Below, one piece after another: positions 8,091-16,635 of a DNA stretch of 54,159 nt. The notes beneath the pieces were generated by a model that had not been told where the DNA came from, did no database searches, and saw nothing but the letters and a program-made list of their open reading frames with translations. Position 1 is the stretch's first letter. Every line of letters begins with the position of its first letter. The position numbers and the translations under genes were made by a program. This DNA is from Roseomonas sp. GC11 (lineage in GTDB: Bacteria; Pseudomonadota; Alphaproteobacteria; Acetobacterales; Acetobacteraceae): positions 1 to 54,159 of the forward strand of contig NZ_JANFNY010000017.1 of the NCBI RefSeq assembly GCF_024437745.1, given 5' to 3'.

Positions 8091-9407
8091 TCAGTGAAAG
8101 AGCACGGGCCGGCCCTGGGGCGCGCCCTGCACCTCGTCCTCGCGCATGGCGACATGGCCGCGCAGGATCGTCATCACCGGCCAGCCGGTGACGCGCTGCC
8201 CGGCGAAGGGCGTCCAGCCGCAGGGGGAGGCGATCCAGCTTTCCTCGATGGTGCGGCTCTTCTTCAGGTCGACCACGGTGAAATCCGCGTCATAGCCGGC
8301 GGCGAGGCGACCCTTGCCGACGGCGCCATAGACCCGCGCGGGGCCGGCGGCCATCAGGTCCACCAGGCGGCCGAGCGAGAGGCGCCCGGCATTCACATGG
8401 TCGAGCATCAGCGGCACCAGGGTCTGCACGCCGGTCAGGCCGGCGGCGGTGGCGGGCCAGGGGCGTTCCTTCGCCGCGCGGCTGTGCGGCGCGTGGTCGG
8501 AGCCGATGCAGTCCACCGTGCCGTCCCGCACCGCCGCCCAGGCCGCTTCCATGTGGCGGGCATCGCGGATGGGCGGGTTCATCACCGCGTAGCCGCCCAG
8601 GCGGTCATAGGCCTCATCCGTCTGGCTCAGGTGGTTGACCAGCACCTCGACCGTGGCGACGTCGCGGAAATCCTTCAGATAGGCCAGTTCCTCGGCGGTG
8701 GAGACGTGCAGGATATGGGCCGGGCGGCCCGTCTCCCGCGCCAGCGCCATCAGCCGGCGGGTGCCGAGCAGGGCGCATTCCACATCGCGCCACTCCGCGT
8801 GCAGCCTGTGCGGGCCGCCGGCGGCATAGAGCGGCTTGCGCGCCTGGAGGCGGTATTCATCCTCCGAGTGGTAGGCGATGCGGCGGCGGCCGGAGCGCAT
8901 GACGCGCTCCAGGCTGGCATCGTCCTCCACCAGCAGGTCGCCGGTCGAGGAACCGGCGAAGACCTTGATGGCGCAGACATCGCGGTTCAGTTCCAGCGCC
9001 GCCAGATCGGCGATGTTGGACTTGGCCGCGCCGACATAGAAGCCGATGTCGCACCAGGACTTGCCCTGGATATAGGCCCGCTTCTCCTCCAGCGCCGGCT
9101 GGCTGGTGATGGAGGGGGTGGTGTTCGGCATGTCGAACACCGCGGTGATGCCGCCCAGGATCGCGGCCCTGGTGCCGGTGGGGATGGTTTCCACCGCCGG
9201 GTCGCCGGGGTCGCGCAGATGGACATGGGGGTCGATCAGCCCGGGCAGCACGTGCAGCCCGGCGCAGTCCACCACCTGCGGCGCGCTGGCGCCGCCGAGA
9301 TCGCCGATCGCGGCGATGCGGCCGGCCTTCACGCCGACATCCGCCACCGCCTCGCCCCAGGGCAGCACGCAGGTTCCCCCGCGCAGGATGAGATCGAAGC
9401 TGGTCAT
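8091..9407 (-). CDS. pyrC: Dihydroorotase (class I amidohydrolase)
   Basis: Cyclises carbamoyl-aspartate to dihydroorotate in pyrimidine synthesis. The 438 residues carry the full binuclear metal site: His61 and His63 in DPHVHLRDPG, Lys148 (expected carboxylated) in AIKVFAGSSTG, His180 in AYHSED, His234 in HILHVST and Asp304 in DCIGSDHAPH. The DPHVHLRDPG and FAGSSTG motifs favour dihydroorotase over allantoinase, though the families are close and no other pyrimidine or purine-catabolism gene adjoins. The start is the ATG at 9407; the upstream open frame has no relation to the family. It is divergent from the TenA-like gene. Confidence 0.85.
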   Translation of the reverse strand: MTSFDLILRGGTCVLPWGEAVADVGVKAGRIAAIGDLGGASAPQVVDCAGLHVLPGLIDPHVHLRDPGDPAVETIPTGTRAAILGGITAVFDMPNTTPSITSQPALEEKRAYIQGKSWCDIGFYVGAAKSNIADLAALELNRDVCAIKVFAGSSTGDLLVEDDASLERVMRSGRRRIAYHSEDEYRLQARKPLYAAGGPHRLHAEWRDVECALLGTRRLMALARETGRPAHILHVSTAEELAYLKDFRDVATVEVLVNHLSQTDEAYDRLGGYAVMNPPIRDARHMEAAWAAVRDGTVDCIGSDHAPHSRAAKERPWPATAAGLTGVQTLVPLMLDHVNAGRLSLGRLVDLMAAGPARVYGAVGKGRLAAGYDADFTVVDLKKSRTIEESWIASPCGWTPFAGQRVTGWPVMTILRGHVAMREDEVQGAPQGRPVLFH

Positions 9408-9522
9408 GCGGCATCCTCTCGACGCAAACGGACGGGCTGTCTTTAGGCAGTTTCGCCAGCGGGGGCGACCCCTTCTCGCGGCTCTGCTACAGGGCGGGCG
9501 AAGCCCAGGGAGAATGCCCGCC

Positions 9523-10158
9523 ATGAGCCTGTCCGACCGCCTGCGCGCCGCCCACGCGGCCGACTGGGATGCCGCCATCACCCACCGCTTCGTGGCGGAG
9601 CTTTGCGCCGGGCGCGTCGCGCCGGAGGTGCTGCGCGCCTATCTCGTGCAGGACTACCAGTTCATCGACCGTTTCGTGGCGCTGCTGGGCGCGGCCATCG
9701 CCAGCGCGGACAGTTTCGCGGCGCGGCTGCGGCTCTCCCGCTTCCTGGCCATGATCACCAGCGACGAGAACACCTATTTCCAGCGCGCCTTCGACGAACT
9801 CGGCGTGCCGGAGGCGGAGCGCCGCGCCCCCGCCCTGACCGCGACCACCCGCGCCTTCCAGGCGCTGATGCGCGAGGCCGCCGAGAGCCGTTCCTATGCC
9901 CAGGCACTGGCCGTGCTGGCGGTGGCGGAATGGCTCTATCTGAGCTGGGCCGAGCGCCACCAGGGCCCGTTGCCCGAGCGCTTCATCCATGCCGAGTGGA
10001 TCACCCTGCACGACAATGATGATTTCCGTGGCTTCGTCGGCTGGCTGCGCGCCGAGCTGGACCGCGTCGGCCCGGCCGAGGAAGCCGCCTGTGCCGCGCT
10101 CTTCGGGCGCGCGGTGGCGCTGGAGCGGCGGTTTTTTGATGATTTGTATGAAGGTTAA
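9523..10158 (+). CDS. tenA: TenA/THI-4 family protein (thiaminase II-like)
   Basis: 211-residue all-helical protein of the TenA family, which in thiamine salvage hydrolyses aminopyrimidines. The conserved YLVQDYQFIDRF helix (about residues 40-51) supplies the Asp/Tyr active-site positions. The usual catalytic Cys position reads VAEWLYLSWAER, with Glu-Trp instead of Cys, as in the TenA-E subgroup, so the exact substrate is uncertain. I chose the ATG at 9523 because AGGGAG lies about ten bases upstream; the ATG at 9514 is too close to it. No TPP riboswitch or thi gene is nearby. It ends at the edge of an AT-rich repeat. Confidence 0.8.
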   Translation: MSLSDRLRAAHAADWDAAITHRFVAELCAGRVAPEVLRAYLVQDYQFIDRFVALLGAAIASADSFAARLRLSRFLAMITSDENTYFQRAFDELGVPEAERRAPALTATTRAFQALMREAAESRSYAQALAVLAVAEWLYLSWAERHQGPLPERFIHAEWITLHDNDDFRGFVGWLRAELDRVGPAEEAACAALFGRAVALERRFFDDLYEG

Positions 10159-10272
10159 TGTTCTTTTTTGAAAAAAAGAACCAAAAAACTTTTTTCAGTT
10201 TCGCGTCCCGCTGTGCCGGGAGACGGCGGCAGCCTGAAAAAAAGCTTCTTTTTCTTCAGAAAAAGAAGAATT
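10159..10272. repeat. AT-rich hairpin repeat, copy C1
   Basis: AT-rich block in a GC-rich surround, starting at the base after the tenA-like stop. It holds a hairpin TTCTTTTTT / AAAAAAGAA (10161-10180), a long interrupted pair CTTTTTTCAG (10189-10198) with CTGAAAAAAAG (10234-10244) around a GC-rich core that includes GTTTCGCGTCCCGCTG, and a terminal hairpin CTTCTTTTTC / GAAAAAGAAG (10245-10268). The same pieces recur at 15140-15163 and 48497-48611. Confidence 0.8.
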
Positions 10273-10275
10273 TGA

Positions 10276-10728
10276 ATGCTGAGAGGAATTCAGGAAATCC
10301 GCAGCATCGCCACCGAGATCGCCATTGCCGCGCCGCCGGAGGATGTCTGGCGAGTCCTGGTGGAGTTCAGCCGCTACCCGGAGTGGAGCCCCTTCCTCCT
10401 GGAGATTGCGGGGGAGGCGGTGCCTGGGGCATGGCTGAGGCTGCGCATCCGGGCGCCGGGGCGGCGGCGCCTGATGGTCCGCGCCCATGTGCTGGCGGCC
10501 GAGCCGGGCCGCCTGCTGCGCTGGACGGGCGCGCTGTGGTGCGGCCTGTTCCGCGTGGAACACATCTTCCGGCTGGAGCCCCGCCGCGCCGGCTGCGTCC
10601 TGCATCAGGCGCTGCATTGCCGCGGCCTGCTGCCGGGGCTGCTGGGGGCGGGGCTGTTCACTGACCTCCGCCAGGGTGCCGAGGCGCTGAATGACGCGCT
10701 GAAGCACCGGGCGGAGGTGCAGCCCTGA
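10276..10728 (+). CDS. SRPBCC (START-like) domain protein
   Basis: 150-residue protein of the SRPBCC/Bet v1-like fold, which forms a hydrophobic ligand pocket. The family pattern is visible: IAIAAPPEDVWRVLVEFSRYPEWSPFLLEI near the N terminus, a central beta-sheet (LRLRIRAPGRRRLMVRAHVLAAEPGRLLRWTG) and a long C-terminal helix. No ligand or partner can be named. The ATG lies only a few bases after repeat C1, and the best purine-rich stretch upstream (AGAAGAA) is part of that repeat, so the repeat may provide its ribosome site. It converges on asd. Confidence 0.8.
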   Translation: MLRGIQEIRSIATEIAIAAPPEDVWRVLVEFSRYPEWSPFLLEIAGEAVPGAWLRLRIRAPGRRRLMVRAHVLAAEPGRLLRWTGALWCGLFRVEHIFRLEPRRAGCVLHQALHCRGLLPGLLGAGLFTDLRQGAEALNDALKHRAEVQP

Positions 10729-10734
10729 ACGGCC

Positions 10735-11802
10735 TCAGCGGCCGATCAGCTTCTCCGCGATCTGCACGGCATTGAGGGCCGCGCCCTTCAGCAGCTGGTC
10801 GCCGGCGACGAAGAAGGCGACGGAGTGGCCCGTGGGGTCGCCCAGGTCGGCGCGGAAGCGGCCGGCGAGGACATCGCCCTGGCCCGAGGCCTCGGAGGGC
10901 ATCGGGAAGTGGTTCTTCGCCCGGTCATCGACGATGCGCACGCCCGGCGCCGCCGCCAGCAGGGCCTTCACCTCCTCCGGCGCCACGGGGCGGTTGAACT
11001 CGACATTCAGCGCGATGGCATGGGCGCGCAGGATGGGCACGCGGATGCAGGTGATGCCGAGCGGCAGCGCCGGCGCGGCCATGATGCGCCGCGTCTCGGC
11101 GATGACCTTCAGCTCCTCGCCATTGTAGCCCGACTCGGGGTCCACCTCGGCATTGTGGCTGAACAGGTTGAAGGCATAGGGGTGCGGCAGCACCGTCGGC
11201 GTGAAGGCCTCGCCCTTCAGATAGGCCTCGGTGGAGGCGCGCAGCTCCTCCATCGCGGCGGCACCGGCGCCGGAGGCGGCCTGATAGGTGGCGGCGGTGA
11301 CGCGGCGGATGCCGATCGCCTGGTGCAGCGGCCAGAGCGGCACGGTGGCGATGATGGCGACGCAGTTGGGGTTGGCGATGATGCCGCGATGCCGGGCGAT
11401 CTCGGCGCCATTCACCTCGGGCACCACCAGCGGCACGTCCGGGTCCATGCGGAAGGCGGAGGAATTGTCCACCACCACCGCGCCGGCCTTCACCGCCGCC
11501 GCCGCATAGCGCTTCGACACGCCGGAGCCGGCGGAGAACAGGGCGAGGTCCACACCCTCGAAGCTGTTTTCATCCAGTGCCTCGACCACCAGCTCCTGGC
11601 CGCGGAAGGACATGGTCTTGCCGGCGGAGCGAGGGGAGGCGAGCAGCTTCAGCGAGGCCAGGGGGAAGTCGCGCTCCTCCAGGGAGCGCAGCATGTCCAC
11701 GCCGACGGCGCCGGTGGCGCCGACGATGGCGACGACAGGGTTGGCGGCCACGCTCTGATAGGGCGGCTGTGCGAGGTCGGCGGGGGAGTTCAGGACGTTC
11801 AT
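10735..11802 (-). CDS. asd: Aspartate-semialdehyde dehydrogenase
   Basis: Reduces aspartyl phosphate to aspartate semialdehyde, the branch point to lysine/diaminopimelate, threonine and methionine. The 355 residues show the N-terminal NADP-binding GATGAVG, catalytic Cys147 in ANPNCVAI, YQAASGAG, and RVPILRAHAIALN with substrate-binding Arg/His. The start is the ATG at 11802, where homology begins; the frame remains open upstream over the leader hairpin but is Pro/Gly-rich there. It stands alone between the SRPBCC gene and a 400-base gene-free region. Confidence 0.93.
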   Translation of the reverse strand: MNVLNSPADLAQPPYQSVAANPVVAIVGATGAVGVDMLRSLEERDFPLASLKLLASPRSAGKTMSFRGQELVVEALDENSFEGVDLALFSAGSGVSKRYAAAAVKAGAVVVDNSSAFRMDPDVPLVVPEVNGAEIARHRGIIANPNCVAIIATVPLWPLHQAIGIRRVTAATYQAASGAGAAAMEELRASTEAYLKGEAFTPTVLPHPYAFNLFSHNAEVDPESGYNGEELKVIAETRRIMAAPALPLGITCIRVPILRAHAIALNVEFNRPVAPEEVKALLAAAPGVRIVDDRAKNHFPMPSEASGQGDVLAGRFRADLGDPTGHSVAFFVAGDQLLKGAALNAVQIAEKLIGR

Positions 11803-11864
11803 GGTGTCTCTGTCCGGTGGTGCCGGGGAGACGGGGCCGGTCCTGTCCGGCTTGGGCCCCGCTT

Positions 11865-11938
11865 GCTCCGGCGGGGCCTTCTGGTGGGTTATTCCGTGGC
11901 GATCACCGCGCACGCACCAGAGGACGCCCCGCCGGAGC
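11865..11938. repeat. Long inverted repeat upstream of asd
   Basis: Two near-identical arms, 11865-11886 and 11915-11938, pair as GCTCCGGCGGGGC with GCCCCGCCGGAGC and CTTCTGGTG with CACCAGAGG, separated by 28 bases. A smaller hairpin, GCCCCGC / GCGGGGC, overlaps the left arm (11856-11877). The pair lies 63-136 bases upstream of the asd start, in the minus-strand leader. The gene-free stretch 11803-12206 holds only this structure and repeat A2. Confidence 0.6.
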
Positions 11939-12026
11939 GGTCGTCTTGGTAATGCGCTTGATAATGATGGTCGCGGACATGGCCGACATCTCGCCCCAGC
12001 GCCGGCCCGAAGTCAAGAGGCGGGGC

Positions 12027-12184
12027 TTGAGGGGGGCTTTGCCCCCTCAAACTCCCCCCATTCTTTCCCTTGGCAGGGGATAGTATCCCCTGCACCTGCC
12101 TTCAGATGGGTTTCCAAAGGCCTCAGGCCTTTGGTGGCTGCAAGGCACTGCCTTGCAGGTTTGAGAGGGGCGAAGCCCCTCTCA
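12027..12184. repeat. GC-rich intergenic hairpin repeat, copy A2
   Basis: The clearest full-length A copy, with five hairpins in fixed order: 12027-12050 (TTGAGGGGGGC / GCCCCCTCAA), 12073-12093 (GCAGGGGATA / TATCCCCTGC), 12114-12134 (CCAAAGGCCTCAGG and complement), 12140-12156 (GCAAGGCA / TGCCTTGC) and 12163-12183 (GAGAGGGGC / GCCCCTCTC). It ends 22 bases from the stop of the SDR gene. Confidence 0.85.
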
Positions 12185-12206
12185 TGACGCGCGGGCCGGT
12201 GGCCTT

Positions 12207-12974
12207 TCAGGCGCCGAAGAGCACCGTTTCGCCCTGCCGCGCCTCAGAGGGCAGGCAGAGGGCGGCGAGGGCGGGGGCGACATCGGCCGGCTGGGCGATG
12301 CTGTCCGGGTTCTCGCCCGGCATGGCCTGGGCGCGCATCTTGGTGGCGACCACGCCGGGGTCGAAGAGGTTCACCCGCAGCGGGGTGTGCTCCACCTCCT
12401 GCGCCCAGGTCTGGACGAGGTGCTCCATCCCGGCCTTGGAGGCGCCATAGGCGCCCCAGAAGGCCTTGGGCCGCTGCACCCGCCCGGTGGTGACGAAGAC
12501 GGCCCGCCCGGCCGGCGCCGCGCGCAGCGGCGGGTCGCAGGTGCGGATCAGCCGCCAGGCGGCGGTGAGGTTGGTGCCCAGCACATCCGCCCAGTCGCGC
12601 GGGGTGATGTGGGCCACCGGCGTCAGCGCCCCCAGCGCCCCGGCATTGTGGACGAGGATGTCCAGCCGGCCGAAGCGCTCCACCAGGGAGGGGCCGATCA
12701 TGTCGATCTTCTCGGCGTCCTTCACCAGGTTGAAGGGGAGCAGGGTGGCGGAGCCGCCGGCGGCGCGGATGGCGTCATCGGTTTCCTCGAGCCCGCCCTG
12801 GGTGCGGGCGACCAGCACGCAATGGGCGCCGAGGCGGGCGAGTTCCCGCGCGGTGGCGGCGCCGATGCCCCGGCTGGCGCCGGTGACGAGCGCCACCTGG
12901 CCGGCCAGGGGAGCAGCCAGAGGGCCAGCCAGGGGAGAGCTGGCCGGCCGGGTGCTGTCGGCGGCGGCGCTCAT
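12207..12974 (-). CDS. SDR family NAD(P)-dependent oxidoreductase
   Basis: 255-residue short-chain dehydrogenase. It has the cofactor motif TGASRGIG (near residue 30), HNAG at the end of strand 4 and the catalytic YGASK. The residue 13 before the catalytic Tyr, normally Ser, is Thr (VTTGRV), which may still be functional. The substrate is unknown. Its ATG overlaps the purF stop by four bases (ATGA), so it is probably translated from the cvpA-purF transcript; an SDR directly after purF is, from memory, a recurrent arrangement in Rhodospirillales. The N-terminal 18 residues before GQVALVTG are low-complexity. Confidence 0.85.
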   Translation of the reverse strand: MSAAADSTRPASSPLAGPLAAPLAGQVALVTGASRGIGAATARELARLGAHCVLVARTQGGLEETDDAIRAAGGSATLLPFNLVKDAEKIDMIGPSLVERFGRLDILVHNAGALGALTPVAHITPRDWADVLGTNLTAAWRLIRTCDPPLRAAPAGRAVFVTTGRVQRPKAFWGAYGASKAGMEHLVQTWAQEVEHTPLRVNLFDPGVVATKMRAQAMPGENPDSIAQPADVAPALAALCLPSEARQGETVLFGA

Positions 12975-14458
12975 TTGCTGTTGGCGACCAGCAGGGTGGG
13001 GACGCGCTCCGGCTGCCCTTCGAAGTCGGTCAGCGGAATGGCGTAGTCGCCGGTGAAGCAGGCGTCGCAATAGCCGGGGTTGGCGGCATCGCGGCCCGGG
13101 CGGCCGAGGGCGCGGTACATGCCGTCCAGCGAGATGAAGGCGAGGCTGTCGGCGCCGATGATGCGGGCCATTTCCTCGACATCGTGGTTGGCGGCCAGCA
13201 GCTTCTCCCGCTCCGGCGTGTCGATGCCGTAGAAGCAGGAATGCGTCGTGGGGGGGGAGGAGATGCGCATATGCACTTCCTTCGCCCCGGCCTGGCGCAC
13301 CATCTCGACGATCTTCTTGGAGGTGGTGCCGCGCACGATGGAGTCATCCACCAGCACGACGCGCTTGCCCTCGATCATCGGGCGGTTGGCGCTGTGCTTC
13401 AGCTTCACGCCGAGGTGGCGGATCTGGTCCGTCGGCTCGATGAAGGTGCGGCCGACATAGTGGTTGCGGATGATGCCGAGCTCGAAGGGAATGCCGGCCT
13501 CGCTGGCATAGCCCATGGCCGCCGGCACGCCGGAATCCGGCACGGGCACGACGACATCGGCCTCCACATGGCTCTCGCGCGCCAGCTCGCTGCCGATGCG
13601 CTTGCGGGTGGCATAGACGGGCGTGCCCTCCACCACCGAGTCGGGCCGGGCGAAATAGATGTATTCGAAGATGCAGAAGCGGCTCTGCGTGCGGCCGAAG
13701 GGCTTGATGCTGCGCAGGCCGTCATTGTTGATGATGACCAGCTCGCCCGGCTCGATATCGCGGATGAACTCGGCGCCGACGATGTCGAGGGCGCAGGTCT
13801 CGCTGGCCAGGACATAGGCGCCGCCCTCGCCGGCGCCGAGGCGGCCGAGCACCAGCGGGCGCACGCCCATCGGGTCGCGCGCGCCGATCAGCGCGCCATC
13901 ATGCAGGGCGATGAGGGAATAGGCGCCCTGCACCTGCTTCAGCGCGTCGATCAGCCGGTCCACGACATTGGCGTAGAGGCTGATGGCGATGAGGTGGACG
14001 AAGACTTCCGAGTCGGTCGTGCTCTGGAAGAGGCAGCCGCGGCGGACCAGGGCGCGCTTCAGCACGGCGGCGTTGGTCAGGTTGCCATTGTGGGCGACGG
14101 CGAGGCCGCCGAACTCGAAATCGGCGAAAAGCGGCTGGACGTTGCGCAGCGCCGTCTCGCCCGTGGTGGCGTAGCGGTTGTGGCCGACGGCGCAGCGCCC
14201 CTTGAGGCTGGCCATCACCTTGGCGTCGCCGAAGATATCACCCACCAGGCCGAGGCCGCGATGGGCGTGGAAGGCGCCCTTCTCGGCGAGGGTGACGATG
14301 CCGGATGCCTCCTGCCCGCGATGCTGCAGGGCATGCAGGCCGAGCGCGGTGAGCGCCGCCGCGTCGGTCGCGTTCCAGACGCCGAAGACGCCGCATTCCT
14401 CATGGAAGCCGTCTTCGTCGTCCCAGGGTTGGGTGGAGGGCAGGGGCTGCATCGGCAT
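12971..14458 (-). CDS. purF: Amidophosphoribosyltransferase
   Basis: First committed enzyme of purine synthesis: transfers the glutamine amide nitrogen to PRPP. The 495 residues start with a short propeptide; Cys22 in EECGVFG would become the N-terminal catalytic Cys after processing. The PRPP loop is VVLVDDSIVRGTTS. Cysteines in RFCIFEY, HSCFYG and YCDACF match the [4Fe-4S] ligands of the Bacillus-type enzyme. Two ATGs (codons 1 and 3) are possible starts. It lies six bases downstream of cvpA and overlaps the SDR gene, forming a cvpA-purF-SDR operon. Confidence 0.95.
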   Translation of the reverse strand: MPMQPLPSTQPWDDEDGFHEECGVFGVWNATDAAALTALGLHALQHRGQEASGIVTLAEKGAFHAHRGLGLVGDIFGDAKVMASLKGRCAVGHNRYATTGETALRNVQPLFADFEFGGLAVAHNGNLTNAAVLKRALVRRGCLFQSTTDSEVFVHLIAISLYANVVDRLIDALKQVQGAYSLIALHDGALIGARDPMGVRPLVLGRLGAGEGGAYVLASETCALDIVGAEFIRDIEPGELVIINNDGLRSIKPFGRTQSRFCIFEYIYFARPDSVVEGTPVYATRKRIGSELARESHVEADVVVPVPDSGVPAAMGYASEAGIPFELGIIRNHYVGRTFIEPTDQIRHLGVKLKHSANRPMIEGKRVVLVDDSIVRGTTSKKIVEMVRQAGAKEVHMRISSPPTTHSCFYGIDTPEREKLLAANHDVEEMARIIGADSLAFISLDGMYRALGRPGRDAANPGYCDACFTGDYAIPLTDFEGQPERVPTLLVANSK

Positions 14459-14463
14459 CCTCG

Positions 14464-15021
14464 TTACCGGCCTCGGGCCGGGGGCCGCAACAGCTCGTCC
14501 ATGCTGGGCATGCTGCGCTGCGGCAGGTCTGGAAGTCGCGGGCGATACTCCGGCGGAAGCTGGGAGACAAGCAGCGAAGCCGCGTCCGCCACCAGGGGCA
14601 GGGTGCGGGCCTCACGCACCGGCTCGGGCCAGCGTTCCACCGTGGGCAGGAACAACCCGCCCACGATATAAGCGAGCACAACCAGGAAAGCACCCCGGGC
14701 GAGGCCGAAGACCATGCCCAGCGCGCGGTCCAGACCCCCGAGGACCGAAGCCCGCACCAGCCCCGCGAACCAGCCGATGAGCAGCTTCAGCACGATGAGT
14801 GCCAGCAGGAAGCCGCCCGCGCCGGCCGCGATCTCGGCCAGCCAGGGCGGCTGCACATAGGCCGCCGCCAGCTGTGATGTGCCGGGCAGCATGTAGATGG
14901 CGAAGATGGCCGCGCCGGCCCAGGCGCCGACGCCCAGCACCTCCCGGACCAGCCCGCGGAAGAAGGCGATGAGCGCCGAGAGGGCGACCACCGCGAGGAC
15001 AATGCCGTCCACCCAGGTCAT
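14464..15021 (-). CDS. cvpA: CvpA family membrane protein
   Basis: 185-residue inner-membrane protein with four hydrophobic helices and the family opening MTWVDGIVLAVVALSALIAFFRGLVREVLGV. CvpA is linked to colicin V export and envelope stress tolerance in enterobacteria; its biochemical role is not settled. Position directly upstream of purF is conserved in proteobacteria and supports the call. The start is the ATG at 15021; the upstream open frame runs through intergenic sequence. Confidence 0.9.
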   Translation of the reverse strand: MTWVDGIVLAVVALSALIAFFRGLVREVLGVGAWAGAAIFAIYMLPGTSQLAAAYVQPPWLAEIAAGAGGFLLALIVLKLLIGWFAGLVRASVLGGLDRALGMVFGLARGAFLVVLAYIVGGLFLPTVERWPEPVREARTLPLVADAASLLVSQLPPEYRPRLPDLPQRSMPSMDELLRPPARGR

Positions 15022-15126
15022 CGAGTGCAGCCTATAACCAAGAGGGCCGGAGGAGTCACGCCGTGGTGCCTCTGCGCTGCGCGCAAGGGGTTGCCCCCGC
15101 GGCTCATCCCGGCGCAACGCCCGCGG

Positions 15127-15163
15127 ACAAAAGTTTTTTGGTTCTTTTTTCCAAAAAAGAACC
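15127..15163. repeat. AT-rich hairpin repeat, short copy C2
   Basis: Contains a perfect 11-base-pair palindrome, GGTTCTTTTTT / AAAAAAGAACC, with a two-base loop (15140-15163), preceded by ACAAAAGTTTTTT. This is the outer hairpin of the C family; the GC-rich core is missing. It lies 8 bases from the radA stop and could act as a bidirectional terminator. Confidence 0.7.
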
Positions 15164-15171
15164 TCTTCCCC

Positions 15172-16593
15172 TCACTCTTTCTTAGGACTCTTCTCCGCGC
15201 CCTTGGCCGCCGAGGCCGCCAGTGGCGCCACCAGATCCGCCAGGTGCCCGATCTCGGACAGGCGCAGCCCGTCATGGGCCGTGGCGGCGCGCCCGCCGCG
15301 CGCCACGCGGCGCGGCAGCATGGCGGCGGCGAAGCCCAGCTTGGCGGCCTCGCGCAGGCGGGTATCGGTCTGCGACACCTGCCGCACCTCGCCCGAGAGG
15401 CCGATCTCCCCGAAAAAGACCATATCCGGGTCTGTCGGCCGGTCCGTGGCGGCGGAGACGAGCCCCCCCCCCACGGCGAGGTCCGCCGCCGGCTCGCTGA
15501 CGCGCAGCCCGCCGGCGATGTTCAGATAGACGTCATTCTGCCCGAGGCTGACGCGGCAGCGGCTTTCCAGCACGGCCATCAGCATGGCCAGCCGCCCGGA
15601 ATCCCACCCCACCACCTGCCGCCGGGGCGAGCCGCCGGAGGCGGAGGGCGAGAGCAGCACCTGGATCTCGACCAGGACGGGCCTTGTGCCTTCCATCCCC
15701 GCGAAGACGGCGCTGCCAGAAATATTGCCACGCCGCTCGGCCAGGAAGAGGGCGGAGGGGTTGGCCACCTCCACCAGCCCGCGATCCGTCATCTCGAAGA
15801 CGCCGATCTCGTCGGTGGCGCCGAAGCGGTTCTTCACCGCGCGCAGGATGCGGAACTGGTGGCCGCGGTCGCCTTCGAAATAGAGGGTGGCGTCCACCAT
15901 GTGCTCCAGCACGCGCGGGCCGGCCAGCGTGCCTTCCTTCGTCACATGCCCCACCAGCACCACGGCGAAGTTGCGCGTCTTGGCCAGCCGCGTCAGCTCG
16001 GCGGCGCAGGCGCGCACCTGGCTGACCGTGCCGGGGGCGGAGTCCAGGCTGTCCAGCCAGACCGTCTGGATGGAGTCGATGATGACGAGGGTGGCCTCCT
16101 TCTCCTCCTCCAGGCTGGCCGCGATGTCGCGCAGGCTGGTGGTGGCGGCGAGGCCGAGCGGGCTGTCCTGCAGGCCGAGGCGCAGCGCGCGCAGGCGCAC
16201 CTGGTCGATCGCCTCCTCGCCCGAGATATAGAGGACGCGCCGCCCGGCATTGGCGATGCGCGCCGCCGCCTGGAGCAGGATGGTGGATTTGCCGATGCCC
16301 GGATCGCCGCCCACCAGGATGACGCTGCCGGGGACGAAGCCGCCGCCCAGCACCCGGTCCAGCTCCGCCATGCCGCTGACAGTGCGCGGCGGTGGCGCGG
16401 CGCGGCCCTTCAGGGCGACGAATTCCAGCCTGCGCCCGCCCGCCGACTTGCCGGCGGGGCCGGGGGCGCGCGGGGCCTCCGGCTGCTCCTCGACGATGGT
16501 GTTCCATTCGCCGCAGGTGTCGCAGCGGCCCTGCCAGCGCGGCGCGACGGCGCCGCAGTTCTGGCAGACAAAGCGGGCGGTGGATTTGGCCAT
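15172..16593 (-). CDS. radA: DNA repair protein RadA
   Basis: Branch-migration ATPase acting in recombinational repair. Domain order in 473 residues: N-terminal zinc finger (CQNC then CDTC, about residues 10-30), RecA-like core with Walker A GDPGIGKST, the diagnostic KNRFG motif, and a C-terminal Lon-protease-like domain (about 300-450). The start is the ATG at 16593 (MAKSTARFVCQNCG), exactly at the zinc finger; the upstream open frame is repeat sequence. It is on the same strand as cvpA, but repeat C2 lies between them. Confidence 0.95.
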   Translation of the reverse strand: MAKSTARFVCQNCGAVAPRWQGRCDTCGEWNTIVEEQPEAPRAPGPAGKSAGGRRLEFVALKGRAAPPPRTVSGMAELDRVLGGGFVPGSVILVGGDPGIGKSTILLQAAARIANAGRRVLYISGEEAIDQVRLRALRLGLQDSPLGLAATTSLRDIAASLEEEKEATLVIIDSIQTVWLDSLDSAPGTVSQVRACAAELTRLAKTRNFAVVLVGHVTKEGTLAGPRVLEHMVDATLYFEGDRGHQFRILRAVKNRFGATDEIGVFEMTDRGLVEVANPSALFLAERRGNISGSAVFAGMEGTRPVLVEIQVLLSPSASGGSPRRQVVGWDSGRLAMLMAVLESRCRVSLGQNDVYLNIAGGLRVSEPAADLAVGGGLVSAATDRPTDPDMVFFGEIGLSGEVRQVSQTDTRLREAAKLGFAAAMLPRRVARGGRAATAHDGLRLSEIGHLADLVAPLAASAAKGAEKSPKKE

Positions 16594-16635
16594 GCGGCTT
16601 ATATGGGACGAAAAGGGAACAAAGGCGAGTGGCTC

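Noticed and set aside
9408..9522. TPP riboswitch upstream of the TenA-like gene
   Set aside because: No CTGAGA or ACCTGA-type core and too little space.
10158..10664. Frame starting MFFFEKKNQKTFF in the tenA-SRPBCC gap
   Set aside because: Translation of AT-rich repeat C1 running out of frame into the SRPBCC gene; similar Lys/Phe peptides come from C2 and C3.
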